From Methanolobus mangrovi (lineage in GTDB: Archaea > Halobacteriota > Methanosarcinia > Methanosarcinales > Methanosarcinaceae), in assembly GCF_031312535.1 (NCBI RefSeq), contig NZ_CP133594.1, forward strand, positions 558,001-622,000: a stretch of DNA of 64,000 nucleotides, read 5' to 3'. Position 1 is the first letter of the stretch. Each line of letters opens with the position of its first letter. The position numbers were made by a program, and so were the translations under genes. The notes below the pieces were generated by a model. That model made no database searches. It saw only the letters and a list, made by a program, of their open reading frames with translations, and had not been told where the DNA came from. This document shows, one piece after another, positions 56,362 through 64,000 of this stretch.

Positions 56362-57168
56362 TTATTCACATAGTTTTGTCTTTATTTCATCCTTTATCGA
56401 GAGATAACATTTCTCGAAAATTTGCTGATTACCGCTGACCTCAAAGGTACTGTACCCAAACAAACTGGCATACTCTTCGATCTTTGCATCGATATCCTTT
56501 ACGTATGTCAGGCCTGTGTTGACCTTTGCAACCCTTGAATATCCTGCAAGGTCATTGACCATTTTTGCCATCTTGAGCGCTTTTTCAGGGTCTGGATGAT
56601 ATTTAGTAAAGCCTAGAAGTTCTTTCCATGAACTGGCATACATGGGAGTGAAGAAGAAGGCAGGTTCTTTACTGTGTGTTTTAAGCAAGTTCAGATAATT
56701 AGCTCCACCGCCTACTGTTGCTCCGATGCAGTCATCCACAATTCTTACATCATCTCTCAATATCCTCACTATGCAGCCATCTTTCTCAAGGCAGAAATCC
56801 TCCTCTACCTTACCCAAAACATTTCCACAAAGCCCGTAAAAAAGCAGTATCCCATCTGAGAAGGGTATCATTTCCCTAATACTCTGGTAGACCTCGGATT
56901 TCAGTGTTTTAGGTACTGCATGAAGTCCAAGTTCCAGAATATTAACTACTACAATTGATTCATTTCTATCCATTTCCTCGAAAGTACTTGGTATCTTTTC
57001 TAAAGGTATGATCTCATAAGATACATGCTGTTCACTAAGTTTTTCTGTAAATTCAGAAATGTTCTCGTTCTCTACGATCATGATCTTATTGATTTCAGGA
57101 TCATTGGTGAAAAGCCAGACAATTTCATCCTGCATTATTTTACATGAAATAATACTCATAACAGGCAT
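56362..57168 (-). CDS. DUF1638 family protein, upstream partner
   Basis: 268 residues. Starts MPVMSIISCKIMQDEIVWLF and has the motifs ILLFYGLCGNVLG, RIVDDCIGATVGGG and FFTPMYASSW. First gene of the DUF1638 operon; a palindromic operator like that of the TetR gene lies 80 to 100 bases upstream, just before the TATA element (TTATAGATATTAA on the minus strand, about 57228-57242). This suggests control by the TetR protein next door. The reaction is unknown. Confidence 0.85.
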   Translation of the reverse strand: MPVMSIISCKIMQDEIVWLFTNDPEINKIMIVENENISEFTEKLSEQHVSYEIIPLEKIPSTFEEMDRNESIVVVNILELGLHAVPKTLKSEVYQSIREMIPFSDGILLFYGLCGNVLGKVEEDFCLEKDGCIVRILRDDVRIVDDCIGATVGGGANYLNLLKTHSKEPAFFFTPMYASSWKELLGFTKYHPDPEKALKMAKMVNDLAGYSRVAKVNTGLTYVKDIDAKIEEYASLFGYSTFEVSGNQQIFEKCYLSIKDEIKTKLCE

Positions 57169-57246
57169 TACAAATTTCCTCCAATTTTATTTCTCTTACT
57201 GGTTTCCGTTCTTTATGGCAAAAATAGCTTAATATCTATAACCTGT

Positions 57247-57268
57247 CTACCTACATGTAGATAGGCAA
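57247..57268 (-). promoter_or_regulatory. TetR operator before the DUF1638 operon
   Basis: The site CTACCTACATGTAGATAG and four further bases (GCAA) is an imperfect palindrome centred on CTACATGTAG. It matches the site before the TetR gene (57924-57945) at 19 of 22 positions, consensus CTACCTrCATrTAGrTAG. It lies just upstream of the TATA element. Confidence 0.65.
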
Positions 57269-57284
57269 CAGGTGGATAAAAAAA

Positions 57285-57875
57285 TCAACCCCTCCATCCA
57301 AGATCGGATTTGATCGAGGAAATTGATCTGACAAGTGTTTTCCTACCTTTAATGCTGGATAGTAGTCTGGCTCCCATCAATGTTATGAATACATCTTCCG
57401 CACGTGCTTCTACGGAGTCTGAAAAATTGAATTCCCCTTTTTCCAGTCCGGTTCTGAGAACATTAGTGATCCAGTCAAGTATATCATCCATTAGCAACTT
57501 ATTTTGCTTTTGAACTTCCTCTGGAAGTTCTTCAAAACCCATGATCACTGAGCCAGGAGGACAGATCGTTTTACCTTCCTCGAACTCCTGTAATGCATAA
57601 TCAAAATAGTATTGAAGTTGCTCACGGGCAGACCCTCCTGCTTTCACTACTTGTGCAATAGAAATAGCTAAGTTCTTTCTTCTTTCTTCAAGCAAGGCAA
57701 CAACTAGATCTTCTTTCTTTGGGTAGTAATGATGGATCGAAGCATTTTTGATTCCAAGTTTCTGGGAAATGTCCCTATAGCTGAATCCATTATAACCCCG
57801 GCATTGCAAAAAGTGCCTTGCGTAATGGAGTATCTGTTGATTGGTAGGGTTCATATCTGTCATATAGGTCCACAT
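57285..57875 (-). CDS. TetR-family transcriptional repressor
   Basis: 196 residues. The N-terminal helix-turn-helix reads YARHFLQCRGYNGFSYRDIS then QKLGIKNASIHHYYPKKEDL, the classic TetR pattern; the C-terminal ligand domain (about 75-196) is helical. Two copies of one palindrome, one before this gene and one before the DUF1638 operon, indicate that it controls both. ATG 57875 is taken; ATGs at 57863 and 57854 are alternatives. Confidence 0.88.
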   Translation of the reverse strand: MWTYMTDMNPTNQQILHYARHFLQCRGYNGFSYRDISQKLGIKNASIHHYYPKKEDLVVALLEERRKNLAISIAQVVKAGGSAREQLQYYFDYALQEFEEGKTICPPGSVIMGFEELPEEVQKQNKLLMDDILDWITNVLRTGLEKGEFNFSDSVEARAEDVFITLMGARLLSSIKGRKTLVRSISSIKSDLGWRG

Positions 57876-57923
57876 GCTTCTTGTTTCTTGTATATACTTG
57901 AATAATGCTCATATAATAAATAC

Positions 57924-57945
57924 CTACCTGCATATAGGTAGGCAA
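57924..57945 (-). promoter_or_regulatory. TetR operator before the TetR gene itself
   Basis: CTACCTGCATATAGGTAG and four bases (GCAA) match the operator at 57247-57268. It lies just upstream of a TATA element (TATTTATTATATG on the minus strand, about 57909-57921), the same geometry as in the other promoter. Confidence 0.65.
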
Positions 57946-58037
57946 AAATAAAATGAACAAACAAAAAACCATGATTAAGGAGAAGAGATCTAAAAGCTTA
58001 AAGCAGATTCTGATGTTTGCACTTAATTTATTAGGTT

Positions 58038-58493
58038 TTAATCAATTGCTTTGCAAACACAGTATTTGCACAAAGACAATGCCTCTAATATATGCTTGCT
58101 CTTTACAGGGCAATAATAACTGCTACCGTTCTTGAAGATCATCCGATTTACAGTTACAAACATTCCGGGAGGGTGCAGCGGTTCTTTCACTATAAAAGCC
58201 AGATATGTGGATATTATACGAATATATTCTTTCAGGTCTCTTTGATCGGGAGCATATTCATCCATATATTTATTGATCCTATATGTAAAATCTTCAAGTT
58301 TTTCAATGTCAATCTCCTTAGATATATCAGGATGGTCTCTGTCTGTCAGTTCAGAAAACATCTTATGGTTATATCTTGCAAGACAACTGATATTGTGCCG
58401 AAGACTTCCACGAGTACTCTGAATATCTTCTGTTTTATTTTCATTAATCTTTATTAAATGCTCAGAAGATAGATTGGAAGCTTCTTTCTTCAA
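58038..58493 (-). CDS. DUF2115-like protein
   Basis: 151 residues. The end reads VKEPLHPPGMFVTVN, then GSSYYCPVKSKHILE, then LCKYCVCKA; the CP and C-x2-C cysteines and the HP-x-G motif fit the DUF2115 (UPF0305) family of methanogen proteins. It is shorter than usual because the N-terminal part is short. Possible metal site. The gene is co-oriented with the TetR gene but separated by 160 bases. Confidence 0.6.
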   Translation of the reverse strand: MKKEASNLSSEHLIKINENKTEDIQSTRGSLRHNISCLARYNHKMFSELTDRDHPDISKEIDIEKLEDFTYRINKYMDEYAPDQRDLKEYIRIISTYLAFIVKEPLHPPGMFVTVNRMIFKNGSSYYCPVKSKHILEALSLCKYCVCKAID

Positions 58494-58646
58494 TGAAAAT
58501 AATAGCTCACAGGAATTAATATGATATTCCTCCTAATTAGTATCTGAAATCCTAGAACATGCTGTGCATTTCATAATTACTATTTTTATTGTTATTTTAT
58601 TTGAATAAAATCAGTTAACTGTTCCATGCTGTACTTTAGAGTAAGA

Positions 58647-61600
58647 TTATATCGGTATTGTAAGCGTGAAAGTGCTTCCCTTGCCAACCTCGCTTTCAAC
58701 ATGTATTTCCCCTGAATGCATTTCTATGTAATGTTTAGCAATCGCAAGCCCTAATCCTGTTCCGCCATGAGTACGGTTTGTAGATGAACTGGCTTGTTTA
58801 AATGAGTCAAATATAGCTTTCTGTTGTTCTAAAGGAATGCCAATCCCGTTGTCCGATACAGAGATTTGAACATTTCCATTCATTATTTTTGAATCAAGCC
58901 ATACTTTGCCAGTTACATGTGTGAATTTGATGGCATTGCTAAGAAGATTGTACATGATCTGTTTCATTTTCATCTTGTCAGCATTTATTTCTAACTTCTC
59001 GAATCCGATGTTGATTTTAAAATCAATATTCTTCTCTTTGATCAGAGGGTCCATTAATACTATTGTCTCGTCCATAAATTCCTGAAAATCAATTATTTCA
59101 GGTTCATATTCTATATTTCCAGATTCTATTTTTGAAATATCGAGTATGTCATTGATCAATTCCAACAGATGTTTACCACTTTTTAGTATATTGGATATAT
59201 AATTAATTTGTTTTTCATTCAGATCGCCGAATATTTGTTCATTCAAAATCTGGGAAAAACCAATAACTGAATTAAGTGGTGTGCGAAGTTCATGGCTCAT
59301 GTTTGCAATGAACTCTGATTTAATTTTATTTGATTCTTCAGCTAGGGCTTTAGCCTGAAGAAGAGCCAGTACTGCCTGCTTACTTTCAGTGATATCCTGG
59401 ATCATCCCAATAGCCATGTTCCTGTCAGCAGAATATTCTGCAGCGGAATGGATATCACGAATTTTGCCATCACTGGGCCTTTTAATCTTAAATTCAACAT
59501 CATAACGGATGTTTTTTGTTATGAGGGCCCTCATTGCATCAAATACCATTTGACGGTATTCGGGTAGCACTATACTGTGTATCTCATCTATTGTATGATG
59601 TTCACCTTCAATTCCATAGATCTTTCTTGATTCTTCAGATGCATCGACCATACGGGAAGTGAAGTCCATCTCCCAGCTTCCGACATTCCCTACACTTTGT
59701 GCAGTGCGCAGTTGTATTTCTTTCCTCAGCAACTCCATTTCAGTCTGTTTGCTTTCAGTTATGTCTGTTAAGAACAATGTAAGTCCAATAACATTTCCCT
59801 CGTCATCCTCAAGTGGGCTGTACACATTCTCATACCATCTTCTATTGAGTGAGGAATCACCGTATTCTTCAATAACAGTGAAAGCTTCTCCTGCAAGTAC
59901 CCTATCAAAATTAGCTTTTGCCTTTTCCATATCTGCAGGATCTTTGATGTAATCAAGCATGATAACACCAATTTCTATCCTGTTACCCCAGATATGTTCC
60001 ATTGTCATCTGATGATTTTTATTAAAAGCAATGTACCTGTAATCTTTGTCAAGAGCAAATATAACAACATCTTTAGGGCTTTCAATAACTTCCTGCAATA
60101 GTTGGGATGCCTGTCTGTGTTTCTGTTCTGCTTGCTTTAATGTTTCTGCAGCTCTATTTCTTTCAGTAATATCCCTGCAGATGCAATATGCCAGATTTTG
60201 TCCGTATATATGGGCACCGTTAAGAGTTATCTCTACATCATATGAACTACCATCCTTACGACGGTGCTTTGTCTCAAAATGATTAAGCGATTGGTCATTA
60301 GTTCTAATTGCTCTGGATAACCTTTCACTAGTGAATGATTCATCCCAGTCCCATATATGAAGCTGAAGTAACTCATTCATAGGATAGCCAAGCATATCAG
60401 CATATTTTTTGTTCGCCTCGACGACCTTTCCATTCTGATCGATAACAACAATTCCATCGCCCGATTGCTCGAAGAATATGCGTCTTCTAACAGCTTCTTC
60501 TGCAATCCTTTGTTCACCCTTCTTTCTTTCCGAAATCTCTCTACCAATACCTAACACTCCTACAAGATCCCCATTAGAATCATACATTGGAGTTTTGATC
60601 GTTTCTATGTATTCAGGATAACCGTCAGCAACACGGGTGACTATTTCTTCATTAATTAAAGACCTACCAGCCTCTAATGCTTTTATATCCTTCTGTCTAA
60701 AAAAATCAGCAAGTTCTTTATCATGAAAATCATAGTCTGTTTTTCCAATGATCTCTTCTTCACCAACATTGTAAAATTGTTCGAACTTATGATTACATGC
60801 AATGAATACACCATTAATATCTTTAAGCCATACAAGATCAGGAATAGTATCTATTAATGTTTGCAGTCGTTTTTCACTATTCATTAGTGCAATTTCTGCA
60901 TTTTTACGTTCAGTAATATCTTGAAATACAGTGGCAAAACAATCTTTGTCCACTTTATAGGCATTAACATTATAATGCTTATTTAATTGTGGTGCAAATG
61001 TTTCAAAATTAGCAGAGATGCCAGTGAGTACAACCTTTCCATATGTTTCTATCAAGGATGTTTCTTCGATACCTGGAAGAACTTCAGTAACACACTTTCC
61101 AATGATATCAGTTACTTTAAGTTCAGTATTTTTTTCGAATGCTTCATTTGCATCAAGGAAGATGTAATCTATCGGCTTGCCATTCTCGTCAAGAATTATT
61201 TTATGTATTGCTATACCATTGATAGCATTTTCAAAGATGCCTCTATATTTTTTTTCAATTTCTTTTAGTGCATTCTCAGCTCCTATATTTCCGATGACGT
61301 TCTTTGTAGTAGATATGTCATGAACTATGAGGCAAAGAAGGGTTTTTTCTTTGGTGTTTATCGGTACCGCACAAATCTCAACACTGTGTATGTCACTATT
61401 TTGCAGTTGATGTTTAGAGATTAAGTGATTTTGCATCCCTTTTTTAGTTCCAGAGAACTCAGCTCTTATTTTTTCTTCAGACATTATGTCTATTTGGCTT
61501 ATTTTCATTTGTCTGAGTTCTTCACATGACCAACCATAATAATTAGAAGCAGCGTTGTTAGCATTAATGATTTGCAAGCTCTCTGGGTCAATAAGCAACA

Positions 61601-61688
61601 TAATAGTATGGTCATTATTGAATAGTTGTGTATAGTCTGCTTTAATTTCATCCATAACACATTTTGAAGAACTTAGATTCTCTTTCAT
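58647..61688 (-). CDS. Soluble six-PAS sensor histidine kinase
   Basis: 1013 residues, no membrane segment. Six PAS domains: about 20-130, 150-270, 280-395, 400-515, 530-650 and 660-775. The first three match those of the kinase at 46604-48931; the fifth (ESPKDVVIFALDKDYRYI) matches the second PAS of the Cache kinase at 49463-52105. Kinase motif MSHELRTPL with histidine about 799, NLLSNAIKF, DNGIGIP and GTGLGL. So the gene is a mosaic of modules also found in its neighbours. No response regulator is near. Confidence 0.9.
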   Translation of the reverse strand: MKENLSSSKCVMDEIKADYTQLFNNDHTIMLLIDPESLQIINANNAASNYYGWSCEELRQMKISQIDIMSEEKIRAEFSGTKKGMQNHLISKHQLQNSDIHSVEICAVPINTKEKTLLCLIVHDISTTKNVIGNIGAENALKEIEKKYRGIFENAINGIAIHKIILDENGKPIDYIFLDANEAFEKNTELKVTDIIGKCVTEVLPGIEETSLIETYGKVVLTGISANFETFAPQLNKHYNVNAYKVDKDCFATVFQDITERKNAEIALMNSEKRLQTLIDTIPDLVWLKDINGVFIACNHKFEQFYNVGEEEIIGKTDYDFHDKELADFFRQKDIKALEAGRSLINEEIVTRVADGYPEYIETIKTPMYDSNGDLVGVLGIGREISERKKGEQRIAEEAVRRRIFFEQSGDGIVVIDQNGKVVEANKKYADMLGYPMNELLQLHIWDWDESFTSERLSRAIRTNDQSLNHFETKHRRKDGSSYDVEITLNGAHIYGQNLAYCICRDITERNRAAETLKQAEQKHRQASQLLQEVIESPKDVVIFALDKDYRYIAFNKNHQMTMEHIWGNRIEIGVIMLDYIKDPADMEKAKANFDRVLAGEAFTVIEEYGDSSLNRRWYENVYSPLEDDEGNVIGLTLFLTDITESKQTEMELLRKEIQLRTAQSVGNVGSWEMDFTSRMVDASEESRKIYGIEGEHHTIDEIHSIVLPEYRQMVFDAMRALITKNIRYDVEFKIKRPSDGKIRDIHSAAEYSADRNMAIGMIQDITESKQAVLALLQAKALAEESNKIKSEFIANMSHELRTPLNSVIGFSQILNEQIFGDLNEKQINYISNILKSGKHLLELINDILDISKIESGNIEYEPEIIDFQEFMDETIVLMDPLIKEKNIDFKINIGFEKLEINADKMKMKQIMYNLLSNAIKFTHVTGKVWLDSKIMNGNVQISVSDNGIGIPLEQQKAIFDSFKQASSSTNRTHGGTGLGLAIAKHYIEMHSGEIHVESEVGKGSTFTLTIPI

Positions 61689-62326
61689 TGGATCATCATT
61701 TATTGCTATTTTTAAAGCCCAATTATTGTTGAGTCACTTGAATTTTAGAAAATAGTTTTAAGGCATATTGTGTGTTCATTATGTTAGTTTAACTTTGGCA
61801 CAATGCCTATAATTATATTTGTATTTATTATATATAAATCATAACATGTTGATAGTTTTAATTATTAATGGCTTAATTAAGAATTATGCCGATTTTGCAG
61901 CTATCCTATACTCCTCAATAAGAATGGGTATATACAATGCTTTTTTGATGAATATTGTGTAATTATTATATGAGTAAAAAAACCTCTTTATTGATAGTGC
62001 AAATTATACTATGAATCATATTTAATTATGTGTTGTTTGTAGGAGAGTACATATTCATTGTAGTATCTTTTGTCGTATATATCTGGATACTATCATTTTG
62101 CTCATAAGACCGAATAGATCTACTAATTTCCACCTTTGAATTCAATTTAAAAAATAAAGGTTAACCTTGAAACTATCAGGTAGTTATGTAGGTAAATCTT
62201 GCCTCAAAAAAAGTTAATAAATATTCTGACCTCAATTTTGAAATTATAGACCGACAGTACACTCCACTCGATCTGGCATTTTTTTCTTCCAGAGCAAGCA
62301 GGTGAACTTTGATTTTAGGAGATAGT
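61689..62326. other. AT-rich intergenic region
   Basis: About 640 bases with no coding frame; only AT-rich promoter-like sequences. A ribosome site (AGGAG) at the right end serves the acetyltransferase gene. Confidence 0.5.
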
Positions 62327-62851
62327 ATGAAGCCCCATCTTCATGTAGAACAAGCCAATTTATCGCATGTTAGTTTCCTTTCCGAGTTCGGGAAAGAATC
62401 ATTTATAGATGCATATAAGCTAACCCTTCCTATGGAAGAACTTAGGGCCTATGTGGATGGTGCTTTCTCGGAAAAACTAATCAAACGTGAGATGGAAAGC
62501 TCAGAAGCTCTTTATTTAATCTGCAAGAACTCAAAGGGAGTAATATGTGGCTACGCAAAAATTCTGAATTCTGAAGTACCAGATTGTGTCACAGATAACA
62601 AGGCAATAGAATTGCAGCGCCTTTATGTTAAGAATGAATCAAGGGGCAAAGGAGTTGGAGGGATTCTATTCGAGAATGGAGAAGCAATTTCTAAGCAAAA
62701 AGGCTTCAATGTAGTGTGGTTACGTGTATGGGATGGCAATACTGCTGCTCAGAATATTTACGTGAAGTGGGGATACACATTTTGCGGTAAAGAGTGGTAT
62801 GAAGTAGGAAAAGAAAAAAGGAAAGTATTGGTCATGATGAAGCATATTTAA
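62327..62851 (+). CDS. GNAT-family N-acetyltransferase
   Basis: 174 residues. The acetyl-CoA binding motif is RGKGVGGILFENGEAISKQKG (central part R-G-K-G-V-G); ELQRLYVKNESRGKG and NTAAQNIYVKWGYTFCG complete the fold. ATG 62327 is chosen because AGGAG lies 6 bases before it; an upstream TTG at 62309 is also open. Substrate unknown. Confidence 0.88.
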   Translation: MKPHLHVEQANLSHVSFLSEFGKESFIDAYKLTLPMEELRAYVDGAFSEKLIKREMESSEALYLICKNSKGVICGYAKILNSEVPDCVTDNKAIELQRLYVKNESRGKGVGGILFENGEAISKQKGFNVVWLRVWDGNTAAQNIYVKWGYTFCGKEWYEVGKEKRKVLVMMKHI

Positions 62852-62892
62852 GCAAGTTAGATTGACATATTCTGTCTGTGTATGGATTCTGC

Positions 62893-62965
62893 AGGTGCTT
62901 CACATCATTTCTTTTTCTCCCTATTCTTCACTCATCATCAAGGTAAGATACCATTTGCAGTGGTA
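62893..62965 (-). pseudogene. Decayed integrase C-terminal fragment, copy 4
   Basis: The minus strand reads WYLTLMMSEE, matching WHLNLMIKEG of the fragment at 45240, then a stop. At DNA level TGCAGGTGCT and CATCAAG-x-TAAGAT-x-CCATTTGC are shared with copy 1. Confidence 0.6.
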
Positions 62966-63053
62966 CGATTATTTTTAGCCGTGTTTGCATAAAATGGTGG
63001 TAACAAGTGACTAATTTTTATAACATGTCATAAAAACATCTTATAGGATTTTG

Positions 63054-64000
63054 ATGACTGAAAACAAATCAATGGGCCTGTTATCAGCTACTTCCATTGG
63101 CGTCGGTGCAATGGTAGGTGCAGGTATCTTCTCAATATTCGGAACAGCAACCCAGATATCCGGTAATGCAGTCTACATATCTTTCATAATCGCAGGAGCT
63201 ATCGCTCTGTTAAGCACATATTCCTATGCTAAGTTGGGAGTAAGATATCCTTCCGCAGGCGGTCCTGTTGAGTTTCTTATTCAGGGTTTCGGTGACGGAA
63301 TATTAAGCGGTGGATTAAATCTCCTTCTCTGGACCGGATATATATTCGGACTTGCACTTTATGCAAAAGGATTTGCCCTTTATGGAATGACCTTTATAGC
63401 TGCTGGCTCCGCGGCGATATGGTCAAATATCTTTGCCACAGCTATAATTATTGTTTTTACAGCTATCAATTTCATAGGTGCAAAGGCTGTAGGCAGGTCA
63501 GAACTGTTCATTGTATCAATAAAAGTAGGGATTCTCCTGCTCTTTGCCATTTCGGGGCTTTTTTTCATCCAGCCTGTAAACCTGTCAATCGCACAATTCC
63601 CAACTACTCCTAATATTCTTTATGGAGCAGGAATCGTATTTCTTGCCTATCAGGGTTTTGGATTAATAACCAATGCTGCAGAGGATATGGATGATCCCGG
63701 GCAGACTCTCCCCAGAGCTCTGTATCTGAGCGTTCTCATCGTCATATGCATTTATGTTCTCGTAAGTTTTGCAGTTATCGGGAATCTATCCATGTCAGAA
63801 ATATCCACCTCAAAGGATTATGCACTGGCAGCAGCTGCAAAGCCTTTTCTGGGTGATATAGGATTCAAAATAATGGCAATAGCTGCCCTATTTTCAACAT
63901 CTTCAGCCATCAATGCATCTCTTTATGGTGGCGCAAATGTAAGTTATCTCATTGCTAAGGAAGGTGAGTTGCCTGAATTCTTTGAGAGGAAAGTCTGGAA
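63054..64000 (+). CDS. APC-family amino acid permease (partial, runs off the right edge)
   Basis: Open from ATG 63054 to the window end, about 315 codons. It begins MTENKSMGLLSATSIGVGAM; the family motif GVGAMVGAGIFSIFG in the first helix and the following YSYAKLGVRYPSAGGPVEF are those of APC superfamily transporters. It continues past the window, so the C-terminal part is not visible. Substrate unknown. A ribosome site is not clear, but an archaeal promoter-like AT stretch lies upstream. Confidence 0.88.
   Translation, partial: MTENKSMGLLSATSIGVGAMVGAGIFSIFGTATQISGNAVYISFIIAGAIALLSTYSYAKLGVRYPSAGGPVEFLIQGFGDGILSGGLNLLLWTGYIFGLALYAKGFALYGMTFIAAGSAAIWSNIFATAIIIVFTAINFIGAKAVGRSELFIVSIKVGILLLFAISGLFFIQPVNLSIAQFPTTPNILYGAGIVFLAYQGFGLITNAAEDMDDPGQTLPRALYLSVLIVICIYVLVSFAVIGNLSMSEISTSKDYALAAAAKPFLGDIGFKIMAIAALFSTSSAINASLYGGANVSYLIAKEGELPEFFERKVW

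Noticed and set aside
57790-57972. 60-codon minus-strand frame over the TetR promoter
   Set aside because: It covers the operator and TATA element of the TetR gene and has no recognisable sequence.
46604-61688. Repeated DNA among kinase genes as possible insertion sequences
   Set aside because: The repeats are coding PAS and kinase modules in frame, explained by gene duplication and module exchange.

Overview
The window looks like a chromosome segment of a moderately AT-rich methanogenic archaeon of the order Methanosarcinales; Methanolobus or Methanococcoides is a reasonable guess, but that is inference. The signs are archaeal TATA-type promoters close to start codons, GatD (the archaeal Glu-tRNA amidotransferase subunit), an archaeal AspRS, an archaeal-type tRNA thiolase, LL-diaminopimelate aminotransferase, a CooC-like ATPase, DUF1638 proteins, a TrmB regulator and many soluble multi-PAS histidine kinases.

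Layout. 1-5.6 kb is an AT-rich accessory stretch: a large helicase fused to a PD-(D/E)xK-type nuclease domain (possible one-gene defence), two unknown genes between short direct repeats, and a candidate small RNA. 5.7-12.5 kb holds two histidine kinases, a lipoprotein and a coiled-coil protein. 12.8-25.7 kb is a mixed region: LysE exporter, HxlR regulator divergent from an iron-sulfur flavoprotein, a membrane pyrophosphatase predicted to be K+-independent, an Ncs6/TtuA-like tRNA thiolase, a TctA-like permease, a cupin and a CooC-like ATPase. 26.0-26.7 kb encodes an MCM-like protein that has the N-terminal DNA-binding part and C-terminal winged helix but no AAA+ motor.

27.2-42.3 kb is mostly core metabolism: cation efflux and aroC, dapL, a kinase, a lipoprotein-anchored acetolactate decarboxylase, CheW, then argH, gatD, aspS and rpiA on one strand, facing a PhoU/TrkA-C protein and two MgtE-like membrane halves that together look like a cation-transport module. 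A tRNA-Val(UAC) stands at 42.8 kb.

From the tRNA to about 63 kb the DNA is accessory and scarred. One recognisable 3' fragment of an archaeal tyrosine integrase and three more decayed copies of the same fragment, all on the minus strand, are scattered through it, with a truncated transporter gene and a small inverted-repeat element. This region carries three histidine kinases that share exchangeable PAS modules and a nearly common kinase core, a Cache-domain protein fused to what looks like a Cys-loop (pro-loop) ligand-gated ion channel, and a TetR gene with two matching operators, one before itself and one before a pair of DUF1638 genes. The window ends inside an APC amino acid permease gene.

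Five histidine kinases and one CheW occur without any response regulator in the window, so their partners must lie elsewhere. No rRNA, CRISPR array or intact transposase was seen.
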